Positions 26,570-35,172 of a stretch of DNA of 64,000 nt are shown in pieces. Position 1 is the first letter of the stretch. Each line of letters opens with the position of its first letter. The notes below the pieces were generated by a model. It saw only the letters and a list, made by a program, of their open reading frames with translations, made no database searches and was not told the DNA's origin. This stretch comes from Scalindua sp964584595 (lineage in GTDB: Bacteria; Planctomycetota; Brocadiia; Brocadiales; Scalinduaceae), in contig CAZPAM010000001.1 in the NCBI GenBank assembly GCA_964584595.1, positions 114,643 through 178,642 of the forward strand, written 5' to 3'. The translations under genes were made by a program, and so were the position numbers.

Positions 26570-27295
26570 TTACTGTTCATTATATTTCTTGCCCGATTTT
26601 GAAAAAAGATAAGTAGCAAGTTCTAAATCTATAAATTCATCAATATTTACTACGTTACGTCCAATAATTATTGGCAAGCAATCCTCTTCAACAATGTATC
26701 CTTTCTCAAGTAATGTCTTTCGTTTTACAGCATAACAAATTCCATTTAAGGAATAATAATCAGGAATATTTTGGCTACAATATTCGAAACCATCTTTTAA
26801 ATATAATTCCAGATACCCTTTTCCTCTAATTAATAATGTTTTGGGGGGTGTATTATCCGCTGGAATTTTACTTACTGTAGCTGCTGCAGAGCAATTATTC
26901 ATAATAAGTGTTTCAACTGTTAACTCAATATCCTCTGGAATGCGCAAGGGACTTGTTGGTTCTAATAAGACGGAAATGTTAAAACGCATATTGTATTTTT
27001 TTTCAGCCGATAGCCAGGCATGCTTCCACATTGCTACAGATGTGGAGGTATCTGTAGCCAACTCAGAAGGACGCATAAATGGCACATCTATACCATAGAT
27101 GTGCCCCTCTTCAGCTATCCTTTCATCATCTGTTGAAAGGATTATTTTATCAATCCAGGACAAAGATTTTACAGTCTTTACAGCATGTCCTACAAGAGAA
27201 ATACCTCTAATTTTTTGTAAATTCTTATGAGGGATCCTTTTACTACCACCCCTCGCCGGAATCACTGCAAGAACTGTATTGTCTTTATACGCCAT
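26570..27295 (-). CDS. neuA: CMP-N-acetylneuraminate cytidylyltransferase
   Basis: A 241-residue protein. The CTP-binding block VIPARGGSKRIPHKN at 11-25 is followed by LSTDDERIAEEG near 53, MRPSELATDTS near 73, LLEPTSPLR near 108, and INIDEFIDLELA-like ending VVNIDEFIDLELATY near 218. These are the standard motifs of NeuA. It activates the product of neuB (24499) with CTP. It is the first gene of this block, with 139 bases of non-coding sequence upstream that may hold a promoter, though I see no clear motif there. Confidence 0.92.
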   Translation of the reverse strand: MAYKDNTVLAVIPARGGSKRIPHKNLQKIRGISLVGHAVKTVKSLSWIDKIILSTDDERIAEEGHIYGIDVPFMRPSELATDTSTSVAMWKHAWLSAEKKYNMRFNISVLLEPTSPLRIPEDIELTVETLIMNNCSAAATVSKIPADNTPPKTLLIRGKGYLELYLKDGFEYCSQNIPDYYSLNGICYAVKRKTLLEKGYIVEEDCLPIIIGRNVVNIDEFIDLELATYLFSKSGKKYNEQ

Positions 27296-27434
27296 TAACT
27301 TAAATGCATATTATATTACTATATATCAGGAACTGTGCAATCTGTGGTATAAATTATTTTTATTTAACCACACATATAGGATTAATTATTTCTCCTTTTG
27401 CTAAATACTACTAATTACTGCATCCTATTGAGTT

Positions 27435-28880
27435 TTAATTTCTGTTCTTTGAAGAATTTACAACATTTTTTATTGTTTCAACGTATCTACTTAATGCAAC
27501 ACCTTCAATATCAGAAAAACATTCCTTGAATAATCTTCGGCGACCATCCATAATTGCCTCGTTTATTTCAGGATTTTTCAGCCCCTCCACTACTAACGAT
27601 TTCAGCTCATCAGCACTTTCTGCAACAGCAAAAAGATCTAAGTTGTTCCGCCATAAAAAATCATTAAAGTTCTTTGTTTCCTTGTATTTATAAAATAATG
27701 GAAATATTACAGGCTTCCCCGCAATCGCTGATTCTAACGCAGTTGTGGATTGAAGAGCTATAACTACATCGCTATTTATGATTAAATCATGAACATCGGC
27801 ATTTGGCTCAACAGTGTAGTTCCTTAATTTGCTAAAATCAATACCTGATTCATTAACAAATTTTACATATCCTTCCCATGAAATAGGTTTACTCATAAAT
27901 TCACGCGTAGGTTTAAGGACGAAGTCAACTTCAGGATACTTTATGGCAAGTTCAACAAACGACATATGCAGGTCCGTAAACAGGTCAAAACGTTTAGGCC
28001 ACATGTCTGTTGCATAACGATATTTATAGGCATTGTCAGACAAAATAGAATTATCCGATAATTTCTCTTGTCCAAAAATATACATGTTGCGTGGAAAGTA
28101 AAATAGTATCACTCGCTTTCTTCTATTTTTATTGCTGATTAATACATTACCATTGCCTGAGTTTATCTGTTTGAGCAAAATATCCATCCTCAAAGCCCCA
28201 CATATACTTACCTGCCCTTCAGTTGCAAAACCTGATTCTACAAAAGAGTTTTTGCACATCTGATTATGTACGATAACATGCGTTACAGGATATCCTTTAA
28301 ATCTACGGTTCCTGGCAGTAACTGCATCATAAGCGCGGTCAAAAAAAAGAAGGCCCTCTCTGTATAAACAAATATGTGGTATCCCTTTTTTTTCAAAATG
28401 CATAACCCAGGGTAAATCTTCTACATATCTGTAATTTACTGTAATCACGCAATCTATTTTTATTAACTTCAATAATGCTGAAATGAATCCTTCAAAAAAT
28501 ATATTTATTTTGTTCTTCCACGTGTCAATGATACTTCCAGCCTCAGCATTTACATATTCCGATACACCAACTTTTTTACGTGTAAAAGCATACATTAATA
28601 TTGTTTGCCACATATTGCCCAGTGTAAGCACCTTAAAGTTGCCTACCTCAACCAGGCATTCAAGGTCGCCTCTGAATTTATTTGCATTAAGTGCCAAAAT
28701 AGTAATTTCATCGTTATTCTTAATTATAGATTTATTCCCACTTTTACTTTCTTTTTCTTTAATTATGAATGCCTTATAAAATAAGGCTACAACAAGAGTG
28801 TAATTGTTCATAATAAGCCAAAACATGATTATTTTTGGCATAAATAACAATAGTTTTCTGATTATCTTATTATTTATCAT
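27435..28880 (-). CDS. Surface carbohydrate biosynthesis protein, putative GT-B glycosyltransferase
   Basis: A 481-residue paralogue of the protein at 4799-6163. Matching blocks are CVITVNYRYVEDLPW near 145, VIVHNQMCKNSFVE near 205, ICGALRMDILL near 225, ELAIKYPEVDFVLKP near 320 and VVIALQSTTALESAIAGKPVIFP near 380. A hydrophobic N-terminal segment near residues 8-35 may anchor it to the membrane. It sits directly downstream of the genes at 28877 and 30205 and upstream of neuA, so I infer that it transfers the nonulosonic acid made nearby. Its start overlaps the preceding stop (ATGA). Confidence 0.7.
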   Translation of the reverse strand: MINNKIIRKLLLFMPKIIMFWLIMNNYTLVVALFYKAFIIKEKESKSGNKSIIKNNDEITILALNANKFRGDLECLVEVGNFKVLTLGNMWQTILMYAFTRKKVGVSEYVNAEAGSIIDTWKNKINIFFEGFISALLKLIKIDCVITVNYRYVEDLPWVMHFEKKGIPHICLYREGLLFFDRAYDAVTARNRRFKGYPVTHVIVHNQMCKNSFVESGFATEGQVSICGALRMDILLKQINSGNGNVLISNKNRRKRVILFYFPRNMYIFGQEKLSDNSILSDNAYKYRYATDMWPKRFDLFTDLHMSFVELAIKYPEVDFVLKPTREFMSKPISWEGYVKFVNESGIDFSKLRNYTVEPNADVHDLIINSDVVIALQSTTALESAIAGKPVIFPLFYKYKETKNFNDFLWRNNLDLFAVAESADELKSLVVEGLKNPEINEAIMDGRRRLFKECFSDIEGVALSRYVETIKNVVNSSKNRN

Positions 28881-30190
28881 ATATACAGTGCCTCTTTATT
28901 CTCATGTCCGTCGTTAACTACGGCCTCATAATATTCTTGCATTATTTGTTCATAATCCTTATTTGCATCGAGATACTCATTAAGAAATCTTGTCACTCTT
29001 GCACTATCAATAAGTTTCCTAATATCATCCTTAGAATTATTTGTAAGAATGTTTATTAATTCGCCCAGACTATCAGCAGTGATACATATTTTATGTTTCT
29101 CTAATATTGTAGAGTTTGTATGCACGAATGATGGCACGATAATTGGGACATTATCTATTAAAAGCTGTATTGCAATACTGCTTCCAAAAATAATACCCAC
29201 ATCCGCCCAATCAGAAAGGACCATTGAATTTATATGAGACCCATCATATCCACTAGGAATAATCTTCTCAAATCCAATTAAATCTCTAGTATGAGGCTTG
29301 TAAACAAAATTTATATTATCCAACTCAGAAAGTAGATGCAATATGTTAACAAACTCTTTGTAATTTACATTCTGCTTTATTCTTGACAGAAAAAAGACAA
29401 CGTTTGTTTTTTTTTCATCACCATAACTAAATGGTTTCTTTTTCATTAAATATGCCCTAAACATCTTAATCCATCCTTTAGTATATCTAGGTGTAACTGT
29501 TTCATAAACCCTTTCCTGTGCCTTGAAGTCTATGTCTGCACCAGATCTAAAAAATGTGTTTTTCATAGTTCTTCCAGCAAGATAGTATGTACAATATTGC
29601 CTTTTACCTTGCTTAATAAATTTAGGCATGGTCTCTCTAATTGACCTTTTATCTGTTATTGATTTTCCAGTAAATTCCAGGTTTGAATAAATGTAAAAAC
29701 CTTGTAAATAACCAATAGTTACGATGGAACGCTTTTCAGCATATTTAACAATTACACTGTAAGGAAAAACACTTTCACCACCAACATAGACTATTATTCT
29801 ATCTGATAGATTTAATTGATTAACATACCTTTTGATTGGCCTCTCTAAAACAATCTCATTTATTCTGTTTATTATCAAGATTATTAAAGTAATTATATAA
29901 CTAATATATCGAATATTTTTTTTCTTATTAAACTGAATTTGCTTAATCTTGTCCCGGAAACCGAGGAACTTCTTATAACTTCTAAAACACTGCTCATCGT
30001 AAAAATACTTATGTTTTATATTATGGTATTCTTTTAGATATTCTAAGTGGCAATCTGCACCTGCAATATTTTTTCGATCTGAATAGAGTATAACACTATC
30101 TTTGTATTTAGTAAGAGCATAGTCTATGAATGGCAAAAGCATATCCAGTTCATTAAAAGCATTACTGAAAATTATAAATTTGTTTTTCAC
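28877..30190 (-). CDS. Putative GT-B glycosyltransferase, family not recognised
   Basis: A 437-residue protein, mostly soluble with a hydrophobic stretch near residues 95-112 (SYIITLIILIINRI). The C-terminal half has FVYKPHTRDLIGFEKI near 312-327 and DVGIIFGSSIAIQLLIDNVPIIVP near 345-367, the arrangement seen in CDP-glycerol-transferase-like and capsule GT-B enzymes. The N-terminal half has no motif I can name. The start is GTG at 30190 after GAGAG. It overlaps the gene at 27435 by four bases and is probably coupled to it. Confidence 0.6.
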   Translation of the reverse strand: MKNKFIIFSNAFNELDMLLPFIDYALTKYKDSVILYSDRKNIAGADCHLEYLKEYHNIKHKYFYDEQCFRSYKKFLGFRDKIKQIQFNKKKNIRYISYIITLIILIINRINEIVLERPIKRYVNQLNLSDRIIVYVGGESVFPYSVIVKYAEKRSIVTIGYLQGFYIYSNLEFTGKSITDKRSIRETMPKFIKQGKRQYCTYYLAGRTMKNTFFRSGADIDFKAQERVYETVTPRYTKGWIKMFRAYLMKKKPFSYGDEKKTNVVFFLSRIKQNVNYKEFVNILHLLSELDNINFVYKPHTRDLIGFEKIIPSGYDGSHINSMVLSDWADVGIIFGSSIAIQLLIDNVPIIVPSFVHTNSTILEKHKICITADSLGELINILTNNSKDDIRKLIDSARVTRFLNEYLDANKDYEQIMQEYYEAVVNDGHENKEALYI

Positions 30191-30204
30191 ATAATCTCTC
30201 TTCC

Positions 30205-31794
30205 TTAAAAAGCAAACTCATACAGAATATCATAATTAATGTTACTAATAGACCCTTGAACACCATTAAGAACATCTTGATCATCAAAAACAATTCTTCC
30301 ATCAACAAGCTTAGCATCCACCACAGAGCACCTTTTATTTGTCAACTCTAACGCCCTTGGATACCAGTAATTTCCATTTACTTCAATAAGCACTATTGGC
30401 TTATTGGTAAGCAGCGAATAACCAAAAGTAGAAGTAGAATAATCTCCAAACATAAGACAGTCAGCTTTGTCAAAAACCTCTTCAAATCTTACCTTTATAA
30501 CCTCGTTTGCATATCCATCAAATACCCCCTCTACATCATTGAGTGTAACTGGATGGGGTTTATAAATAACATAGTACCCATTTGACCTCAAGAGCTTTAC
30601 AAGCCTTATCTCCAGGTCAAGCTGTGCAAATGCATAACCACCTGGAAAAAAAGGATAGTAATAATCTGTCATTGGAAAACCGACAAACATAATCTTTTCT
30701 ATTTTATTAACAGGTTTTTTCCTCTGCAGTTCTGCAAACAACCGCTTATAATATGATTGCTTTATGAATGTCAAACCTCCCATTTTTAATCCACAGGAAA
30801 AATCTTCTGCAGACTTTTTTAAAAGCTCATTATGCCCGGTAGTTACCGTTACATAGTGGTCCACTATAGAGAGATAATTAATGACACCAGGATAATAGCC
30901 AGAATAATAAGCATTGCCATGGTTAACCCCTATAACTTCACCTCCTGCATAACTCCAGGATGCACAAAACAATCTATGTATAGGATTTCCCAGTCCGGCA
31001 ACTAACAATTTATTCGGTTTGAATTTCTTAAAAACATTAACATTTTGACGAAAATAAAATAAACTGTAAGTGAAACATTCATCCAGCTCTTTTCTCAGTA
31101 ATTCAAACAAGCTACTGTTAATTGACGGAAAATTATTTTTAAGCAAAACAAAAAAGCTGTTAACAAATCCAAGTATCACATTAAGTCCGGAATCTTTATT
31201 ATCTTCTTCATGTCTATTATTTGCAAAGAGCATAGACGGCAGATGGATAGGAGATATTTTATTTTGCTTACAATAGGAAACTACCTCTTGTTGAGATCTG
31301 CATCCTATAAAATAAACAGGAGATGAAATATTAGTCAGAAAATACTTATCAGCAAATACTGGGGGAAGGGAATTGTATTTTATAGTCCTTAAAACATTTT
31401 TAATTCTTTCCTGAAAATTCAGTCCTGAGACAACCTTGCCGATTAAATTTATTTTAGCTAAAGAATCATATTCATATATTGAAATGTCATTTGGAATTCT
31501 CGTTTTTTCTTTACCAATTATATACTCATATCCTCTTTCCTTTAATCTTATCAATCTTAATACTTCTGAAATCCACTGTGAAGTAAAATTGATTATTTTT
31601 ATATTAGAAATAGCTATCCAGTAAACAACATCATCGTCATATTGTTCTACAGTATCAAAAAAGGAAGCAAAAACATCGTCATAAATAGTTTGAAATTCTT
31701 TTCCTGTAACTGGAACATAGTAGCTTTCCAACCATTTCTCAGTACCAATTCTTTTAATACCGGTGACATTTATTGGATATACTCTACTATTCAT
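30205..31794 (-). CDS. Large putative surface-glycan glycosyltransferase
   Basis: About 529 residues from the ATG at 31794; a TTG at 31827 would overlap the GNAT gene. The C-terminal part has MFVGFPMTDYYYPFFPGGY near 370, YVIYKPHPVTLND near 410 and CLMFGDYSTSTFGYSLLTNKPIVLIE near 440-465, again a GT-B, CDP-glycerol-transferase-like layout. A middle block, GNPIHRLFCASW followed by GVNHGNAYYSGYYPG, looks like a substrate-binding region. I cannot name the family. It is first of three consecutive large putative transferases (30205, 28877, 27435). Confidence 0.6.
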   Translation of the reverse strand: MNSRVYPINVTGIKRIGTEKWLESYYVPVTGKEFQTIYDDVFASFFDTVEQYDDDVVYWIAISNIKIINFTSQWISEVLRLIRLKERGYEYIIGKEKTRIPNDISIYEYDSLAKINLIGKVVSGLNFQERIKNVLRTIKYNSLPPVFADKYFLTNISSPVYFIGCRSQQEVVSYCKQNKISPIHLPSMLFANNRHEEDNKDSGLNVILGFVNSFFVLLKNNFPSINSSLFELLRKELDECFTYSLFYFRQNVNVFKKFKPNKLLVAGLGNPIHRLFCASWSYAGGEVIGVNHGNAYYSGYYPGVINYLSIVDHYVTVTTGHNELLKKSAEDFSCGLKMGGLTFIKQSYYKRLFAELQRKKPVNKIEKIMFVGFPMTDYYYPFFPGGYAFAQLDLEIRLVKLLRSNGYYVIYKPHPVTLNDVEGVFDGYANEVIKVRFEEVFDKADCLMFGDYSTSTFGYSLLTNKPIVLIEVNGNYWYPRALELTNKRCSVVDAKLVDGRIVFDDQDVLNGVQGSISNINYDILYEFAF

Positions 31795-31804
31795 TATCCG
31801 GAAT

Positions 31805-32365
31805 CTATTCTTTACCCTTTTCAACAATTATCTGATCCACATATTCACCTTTGCATAACCTGTGTTTTTTTAATCTTCCTGCTTCGTTATAACCGGCCTT
31901 AAAAAAAACCCTGTAACAGCCTATATTATTTTCATACATGCCCGCTACCAGTTTATTTAAATTAAGTACCCGGAAGGCATATTCAGTTGCAAGTTTAACT
32001 GCCTCTACTCCGTATCCCATGCCCCACTTCTCTTTATTCCCAATGAACAAACCTAAATTTCCAAATTTGTGGACTATATTAATTTCTCCAATTTTGATGT
32101 TTCCGATGTGTTCGTTGTTGTCATTTGTATAAATACCAAACAAGAAATCATTGCTGCTTTCATTCATCCTCCTAACATAATCTTTAAGCTCTTCCAGTGT
32201 ATATGATTTCCACCTGCTTTCCATAAACTGCATAACCTCTTCATCCTGCACCCACGCCAGATAGTTTTGTGTGACATTTTCAGGTGATAGAGTTTTCAAT
32301 ACAATTCTATTCCCTTTGATATCAACACTTCCAACTAAGCATCTCTCGTTAAAACCATCTTCCAT
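31805..32365 (-). CDS. GNAT N-acetyltransferase (RimJ/RimL-like, possible PseH role)
   Basis: A 186-residue GNAT protein. IVLKTLSPENV near residue 21 starts the fold, HIGNIKIGEIN near 90 covers the central strands, and NKEKWGMGYGVEAVKLATEYAF near 109-130 is the acetyl-CoA pyrophosphate loop. VAGMYENNIGCYRVFFKAGY near 140 is the classic end. The pseudaminic acid pathway upstream lacks an acetyltransferase next to its transaminase, and this protein could fill that PseH role (inference). It overlaps the end of hisF by 31 bases if the ATG at 32365 is used; no good ribosome binding site favours another start. Confidence 0.82.
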   Translation of the reverse strand: MEDGFNERCLVGSVDIKGNRIVLKTLSPENVTQNYLAWVQDEEVMQFMESRWKSYTLEELKDYVRRMNESSNDFLFGIYTNDNNEHIGNIKIGEINIVHKFGNLGLFIGNKEKWGMGYGVEAVKLATEYAFRVLNLNKLVAGMYENNIGCYRVFFKAGYNEAGRLKKHRLCKGEYVDQIIVEKGKE

Positions 32366-33096
32366 TTCAGGTATGATTTAATTCTTACTATATCGTAATC
32401 TCTTAAAAATAGCATTTTGCCGATAGCACAGGCATCACTATCGGTCTCTTTAAGAAGATCAACTATATCGTCGTATGCCCCTGCCCCACCAGAAGCAATT
32501 AAAGGCAAACTAATACTTTCCCTTAAGGAACTATAAAGATCACAATCAAACCCTTTTAAAGTGCCTTCTCTATCAATAGATGTTATAATAAATTCTCCTG
32601 CACCATAATCGACAAATTCCTTAATAATGTCATGCAGCATTATGTCAATCTTTTGTTTCCCTGAATAAATATATAAATCATAATTATTAGCCTCATTCCT
32701 TCTTACATCCAGAGAAACCACTATAGATTGAGAACCAAACTCTGTCGCTAATTCTGACACGAAAGTAGGATTTAAAACCGCTTGAGTATTCACGATTATC
32801 TTGTCAGCACCTGCTTCAAAGCATCTTCTTGCATCATCTATTGTACGAATTCCTCCTCCTGCTCCAATAGGCAATCTGCACTGCTTCAACATTTGATCTA
32901 TAATATTCATGTCAATTGTTCTTCCTTCTTTAGACGCATCTATATCAACAATAATTATCTCATCAGCCCCTTGAGCATCATAAATCATGGCCTGTGATAC
33001 TGGATCTCCAACATCTACAAACCTACTAAAGTTAGTTCCTTTAACCAATCGTTTTCCCTTTAACAAAAAATGTGGAATTATTCTTTTAGCCAGCAA
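32335..33096 (-). CDS. hisF: HisF-like ammonia-using subunit for sugar acetamidino formation
   Basis: About 253 residues from a TTG at 33096, chosen because GGAGG lies six bases before it and the product then starts M-LAKRIIP like HisF. KGTNF, ADEIIIVDIDAS near 44-55, GAGGGIRT near 78, DKIIVNTQAV near 98 and EFIITSIDREGT near 160 follow the HisF barrel. The catalytic CLDVKDG segment of true HisF is replaced by HFLLKGK, so the Asp11 equivalent is missing. That fits the glycan-locus branch, which works with HisH and a WbpG/PseA-type amidotransferase rather than in histidine synthesis. It overlaps hisH by 11 bases. Confidence 0.9.
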   Translation of the reverse strand: MLAKRIIPHFLLKGKRLVKGTNFSRFVDVGDPVSQAMIYDAQGADEIIIVDIDASKEGRTIDMNIIDQMLKQCRLPIGAGGGIRTIDDARRCFEAGADKIIVNTQAVLNPTFVSELATEFGSQSIVVSLDVRRNEANNYDLYIYSGKQKIDIMLHDIIKEFVDYGAGEFIITSIDREGTLKGFDCDLYSSLRESISLPLIASGGAGAYDDIVDLLKETDSDACAIGKMLFLRDYDIVRIKSYLKWKMVLTRDA

Positions 33097-33709
33097 GCGA
33101 TGCCTCCACAAATCTGTTAATAAATCTTAAACCGTCTCCCTGACTTTTTTCAGGGTGAAACTGAACTCCAATGATATTATCTTTTTTTACTGCAGAAACT
33201 ATCTCAACATTACCATAATTTGTTGTAGCTATAATTACTTCTTTATCGTCTGGGACAAAATGATAACTGTGCATGAAATAAAAATAAGGATTTGTCACAT
33301 CTTTAATAAGTTCTTTATCTGAGCAGGTTACTTGATTCCAGCCCATGTGAGGAACCCTTAGTCTTTCATCTTCGATTTTGACCACTTTCCCACTTATCCA
33401 ATCAAATCCATTGTTTTCGCCCCCTTCATAACTGATAGTGCTAAACAAATGCATACCAAGACATATTCCCAATGTAGGTTTTCTTTTAATTAATACATCT
33501 TCGTTAAGCTTGTCCCAGAAATGCATATCTTTTAAACGTGTCGATGCAGATAAAAAATTCCCTACACCTGCTAAAACAATAATATCAATATTATTCATAT
33601 CCTCGGCGCTGTTTATGAAGTTAATTTGATATTTATAAAATTTAAACGCACTATAAACAGAACCTATGTTCCCTATACCATAGTTGATGAGACCTATATT
33701 AAAGTCCAT
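33086..33709 (-). CDS. hisH: HisH-like glutaminase subunit
   Basis: About 207 residues from the ATG at 33709. The longer frame starting at 33814 would run into the upstream amidotransferase and adds residues foreign to the family. INYGIGNIGSVYSAF at 8-22 is typical of HisH. The nucleophile is Cys83 in GICLGMHLF, and VQFHPEKSQGDGL near 190 carries the His and Glu of the triad. It releases ammonia from glutamine and channels it to the HisF-like barrel next door. The gap from the amidotransferase stop is ten bases, so the three genes probably form one translational unit. Confidence 0.92.
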   Translation of the reverse strand: MDFNIGLINYGIGNIGSVYSAFKFYKYQINFINSAEDMNNIDIIVLAGVGNFLSASTRLKDMHFWDKLNEDVLIKRKPTLGICLGMHLFSTISYEGGENNGFDWISGKVVKIEDERLRVPHMGWNQVTCSDKELIKDVTNPYFYFMHSYHFVPDDKEVIIATTNYGNVEIVSAVKKDNIIGVQFHPEKSQGDGLRFINRFVEASLAG

Positions 33710-33719
33710 GCTTTTCTTA

Positions 33720-34865
33720 CTATTCAGCATCTCTAAACCATAAATCCTGGTCCCACAATTTATCTCCATCCGGAATTGTCTTCGGGTCAACAGGTTTTGC
33801 TGGTGGGACCACATGTTTCAGGCATATATCATTAAATTCATCTTCAGGCATACCAATATATTCCAGAAAAACACTTAAACTCCTGGGCTTTCTTTTTTCA
33901 TACTTATCTATAAGTTTAAGGGCTTCATCACGCGTTATTTTACCTTGTTTTATGTCTATAGTAGTCCTGTGTGTTATTCTTGAAAAACCTCTTTTAAGTA
34001 ACTTTATATAATCTCGTATTCCTGTAAACATACATTCAACTTTGTCAAAAGAAAGTGTATTTGGATACAAACTCTCAACTTCGTCCTCTTGCCAGCCAAG
34101 CTCCTTTTTAATAATTTCTGTTTGTTTTTCCTGGTTCCAGGGAATATAGTTGCCTAATGACAAGCTTATAGCCCCAATCGTGTCTAACTCTTCCTTTGTG
34201 GGATACGTATACGGCGCCAAGTCCTTTAAATCTACATCAATAAAGCCTGCCATATCTTCCGCCCTCATACCTAATATTATTCTTCTATTAAATTTCCACT
34301 CATCTGTTTCCTCAAGACCAAGAAGTTTAAAATACCCTTCATACTCACCACCCCCTTCTCCCCATACAAGAAATGGAATTCTGAATTTTACTGCAATCTG
34401 CATCGCATAGGTATATACACCCGCATGACAGTGCCAACAAAAATCACCTTTTCTGATAAGGGACTCAACCATTAATTTTCTGACAATTTGCCAGTTTGGA
34501 GTAAAAGTTATAACATCAACTCCAAGTCTTTTAAAAGTCCTTTTCCTATTATCGATTGTTCGTGGACGGTAAAACCAATGATCAAAAGAAACAACTAAAG
34601 GCTTTAATCCATATTTTTTAACAATTGCCCATAATGTAAAGGTTGAATCTTTACCGCCACTAAAAGGCACTATGCAGTCATATTCATTATTTTGCTCCTT
34701 AATATCTTTAACTATTTGCTTTAGCTGCTTTTCTCTATCAACCCAGTCTACAACATCTTGCTTCAACTCCCAGTTTCTACATATATTACAAACACCTTCA
34801 TCATCAAAATAAAGTGTTTCCCAGGTAACGGGAAGAGTGCATTTAACACATCGCTGAACTTCCAT
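33720..34865 (-). CDS. N-acetyl sugar amidotransferase (WbpG/PseA type)
   Basis: About 381 residues from the ATG at 34865, which is preceded by GGAGAG at seven bases; the ATG at 34880 lies over that site. Two CxxC pairs at the N terminus (RCVKCTLP and GVCNICRN) probably bind zinc. The ATP PP-loop is VPFSGGKDSTF near 62. HCHAGVYTYAMQ near 145 and VWGEGGGEYEGYF near 165 are further family blocks. With HisH and HisF it converts an N-acetyl group into an acetamidino group on nonulosonic acids or diaminouronic acids. This family knowledge is well established; the actual sugar here is not known. Confidence 0.9.
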   Translation of the reverse strand: MEVQRCVKCTLPVTWETLYFDDEGVCNICRNWELKQDVVDWVDREKQLKQIVKDIKEQNNEYDCIVPFSGGKDSTFTLWAIVKKYGLKPLVVSFDHWFYRPRTIDNRKRTFKRLGVDVITFTPNWQIVRKLMVESLIRKGDFCWHCHAGVYTYAMQIAVKFRIPFLVWGEGGGEYEGYFKLLGLEETDEWKFNRRIILGMRAEDMAGFIDVDLKDLAPYTYPTKEELDTIGAISLSLGNYIPWNQEKQTEIIKKELGWQEDEVESLYPNTLSFDKVECMFTGIRDYIKLLKRGFSRITHRTTIDIKQGKITRDEALKLIDKYEKRKPRSLSVFLEYIGMPEDEFNDICLKHVVPPAKPVDPKTIPDGDKLWDQDLWFRDAE

Positions 34866-34950
34866 ACTAAAACTCTCCATACTATACGAACTGGTTTTTT
34901 AAATCGGTCCCTATTAGATTAATCTATAGGAATATACAGGAACCGTAGAG

Positions 34951-34978
34951 GTTAGATTTCAATTGAAATTCTACTAAC
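34951..34978. promoter_or_regulatory. Near-perfect inverted repeat upstream of the amidotransferase operon
   Basis: A 14-bp perfect palindrome (ATTTCAATTGAAAT, 34956-34969) is framed by GTTAG and CTAAC. It lies about 90 bases upstream of the amidotransferase start, in a 307-bp gene-free stretch (34866-35172). It could be an operator or an RNA hairpin in the leader. The same gap holds another short hairpin and no coding sequence that I can support. Confidence 0.3.
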
Positions 34979-35067
34979 AGGAGCTGGTATAATCTTATGT
35001 CTCAAGGCTTTTGATGCCCATATTCTCGAACATACAAAGGCTTTGCGGACTTAGAGCAGTCTATCCA

Positions 35068-35083
35068 CCAGACAGGAGTCTGG
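35068..35083. other. Short hairpin CCAGAC-AGGA-GTCTGG
   Basis: A perfect 6-bp stem with a 4-base loop lies in the gap between the TylF-type gene and the amidotransferase. It is not followed by a T-run on the minus strand (next bases are TGGATAGAC), so it is not a standard terminator. Confidence 0.3.
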
Positions 35084-35172
35084 AAGATTATCTGATTGCT
35101 AAACAAGAATCGAGACTACTTTTAGTTATTATACAGGCAATGCTTTCTTTACTTCAACATGTTGATATGTTC

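Noticed and set aside
32335..33096. HisF as part of histidine biosynthesis
   Set aside because: The first catalytic aspartate segment is replaced, the neighbours are HisH and a sugar amidotransferase, and no other his gene is present.
33086..33814. HisH with a 35-residue N-terminal extension
   Set aside because: The extension overlaps the end of the amidotransferase gene and does not resemble the family. The ATG at 33709 restores a standard HisH start.
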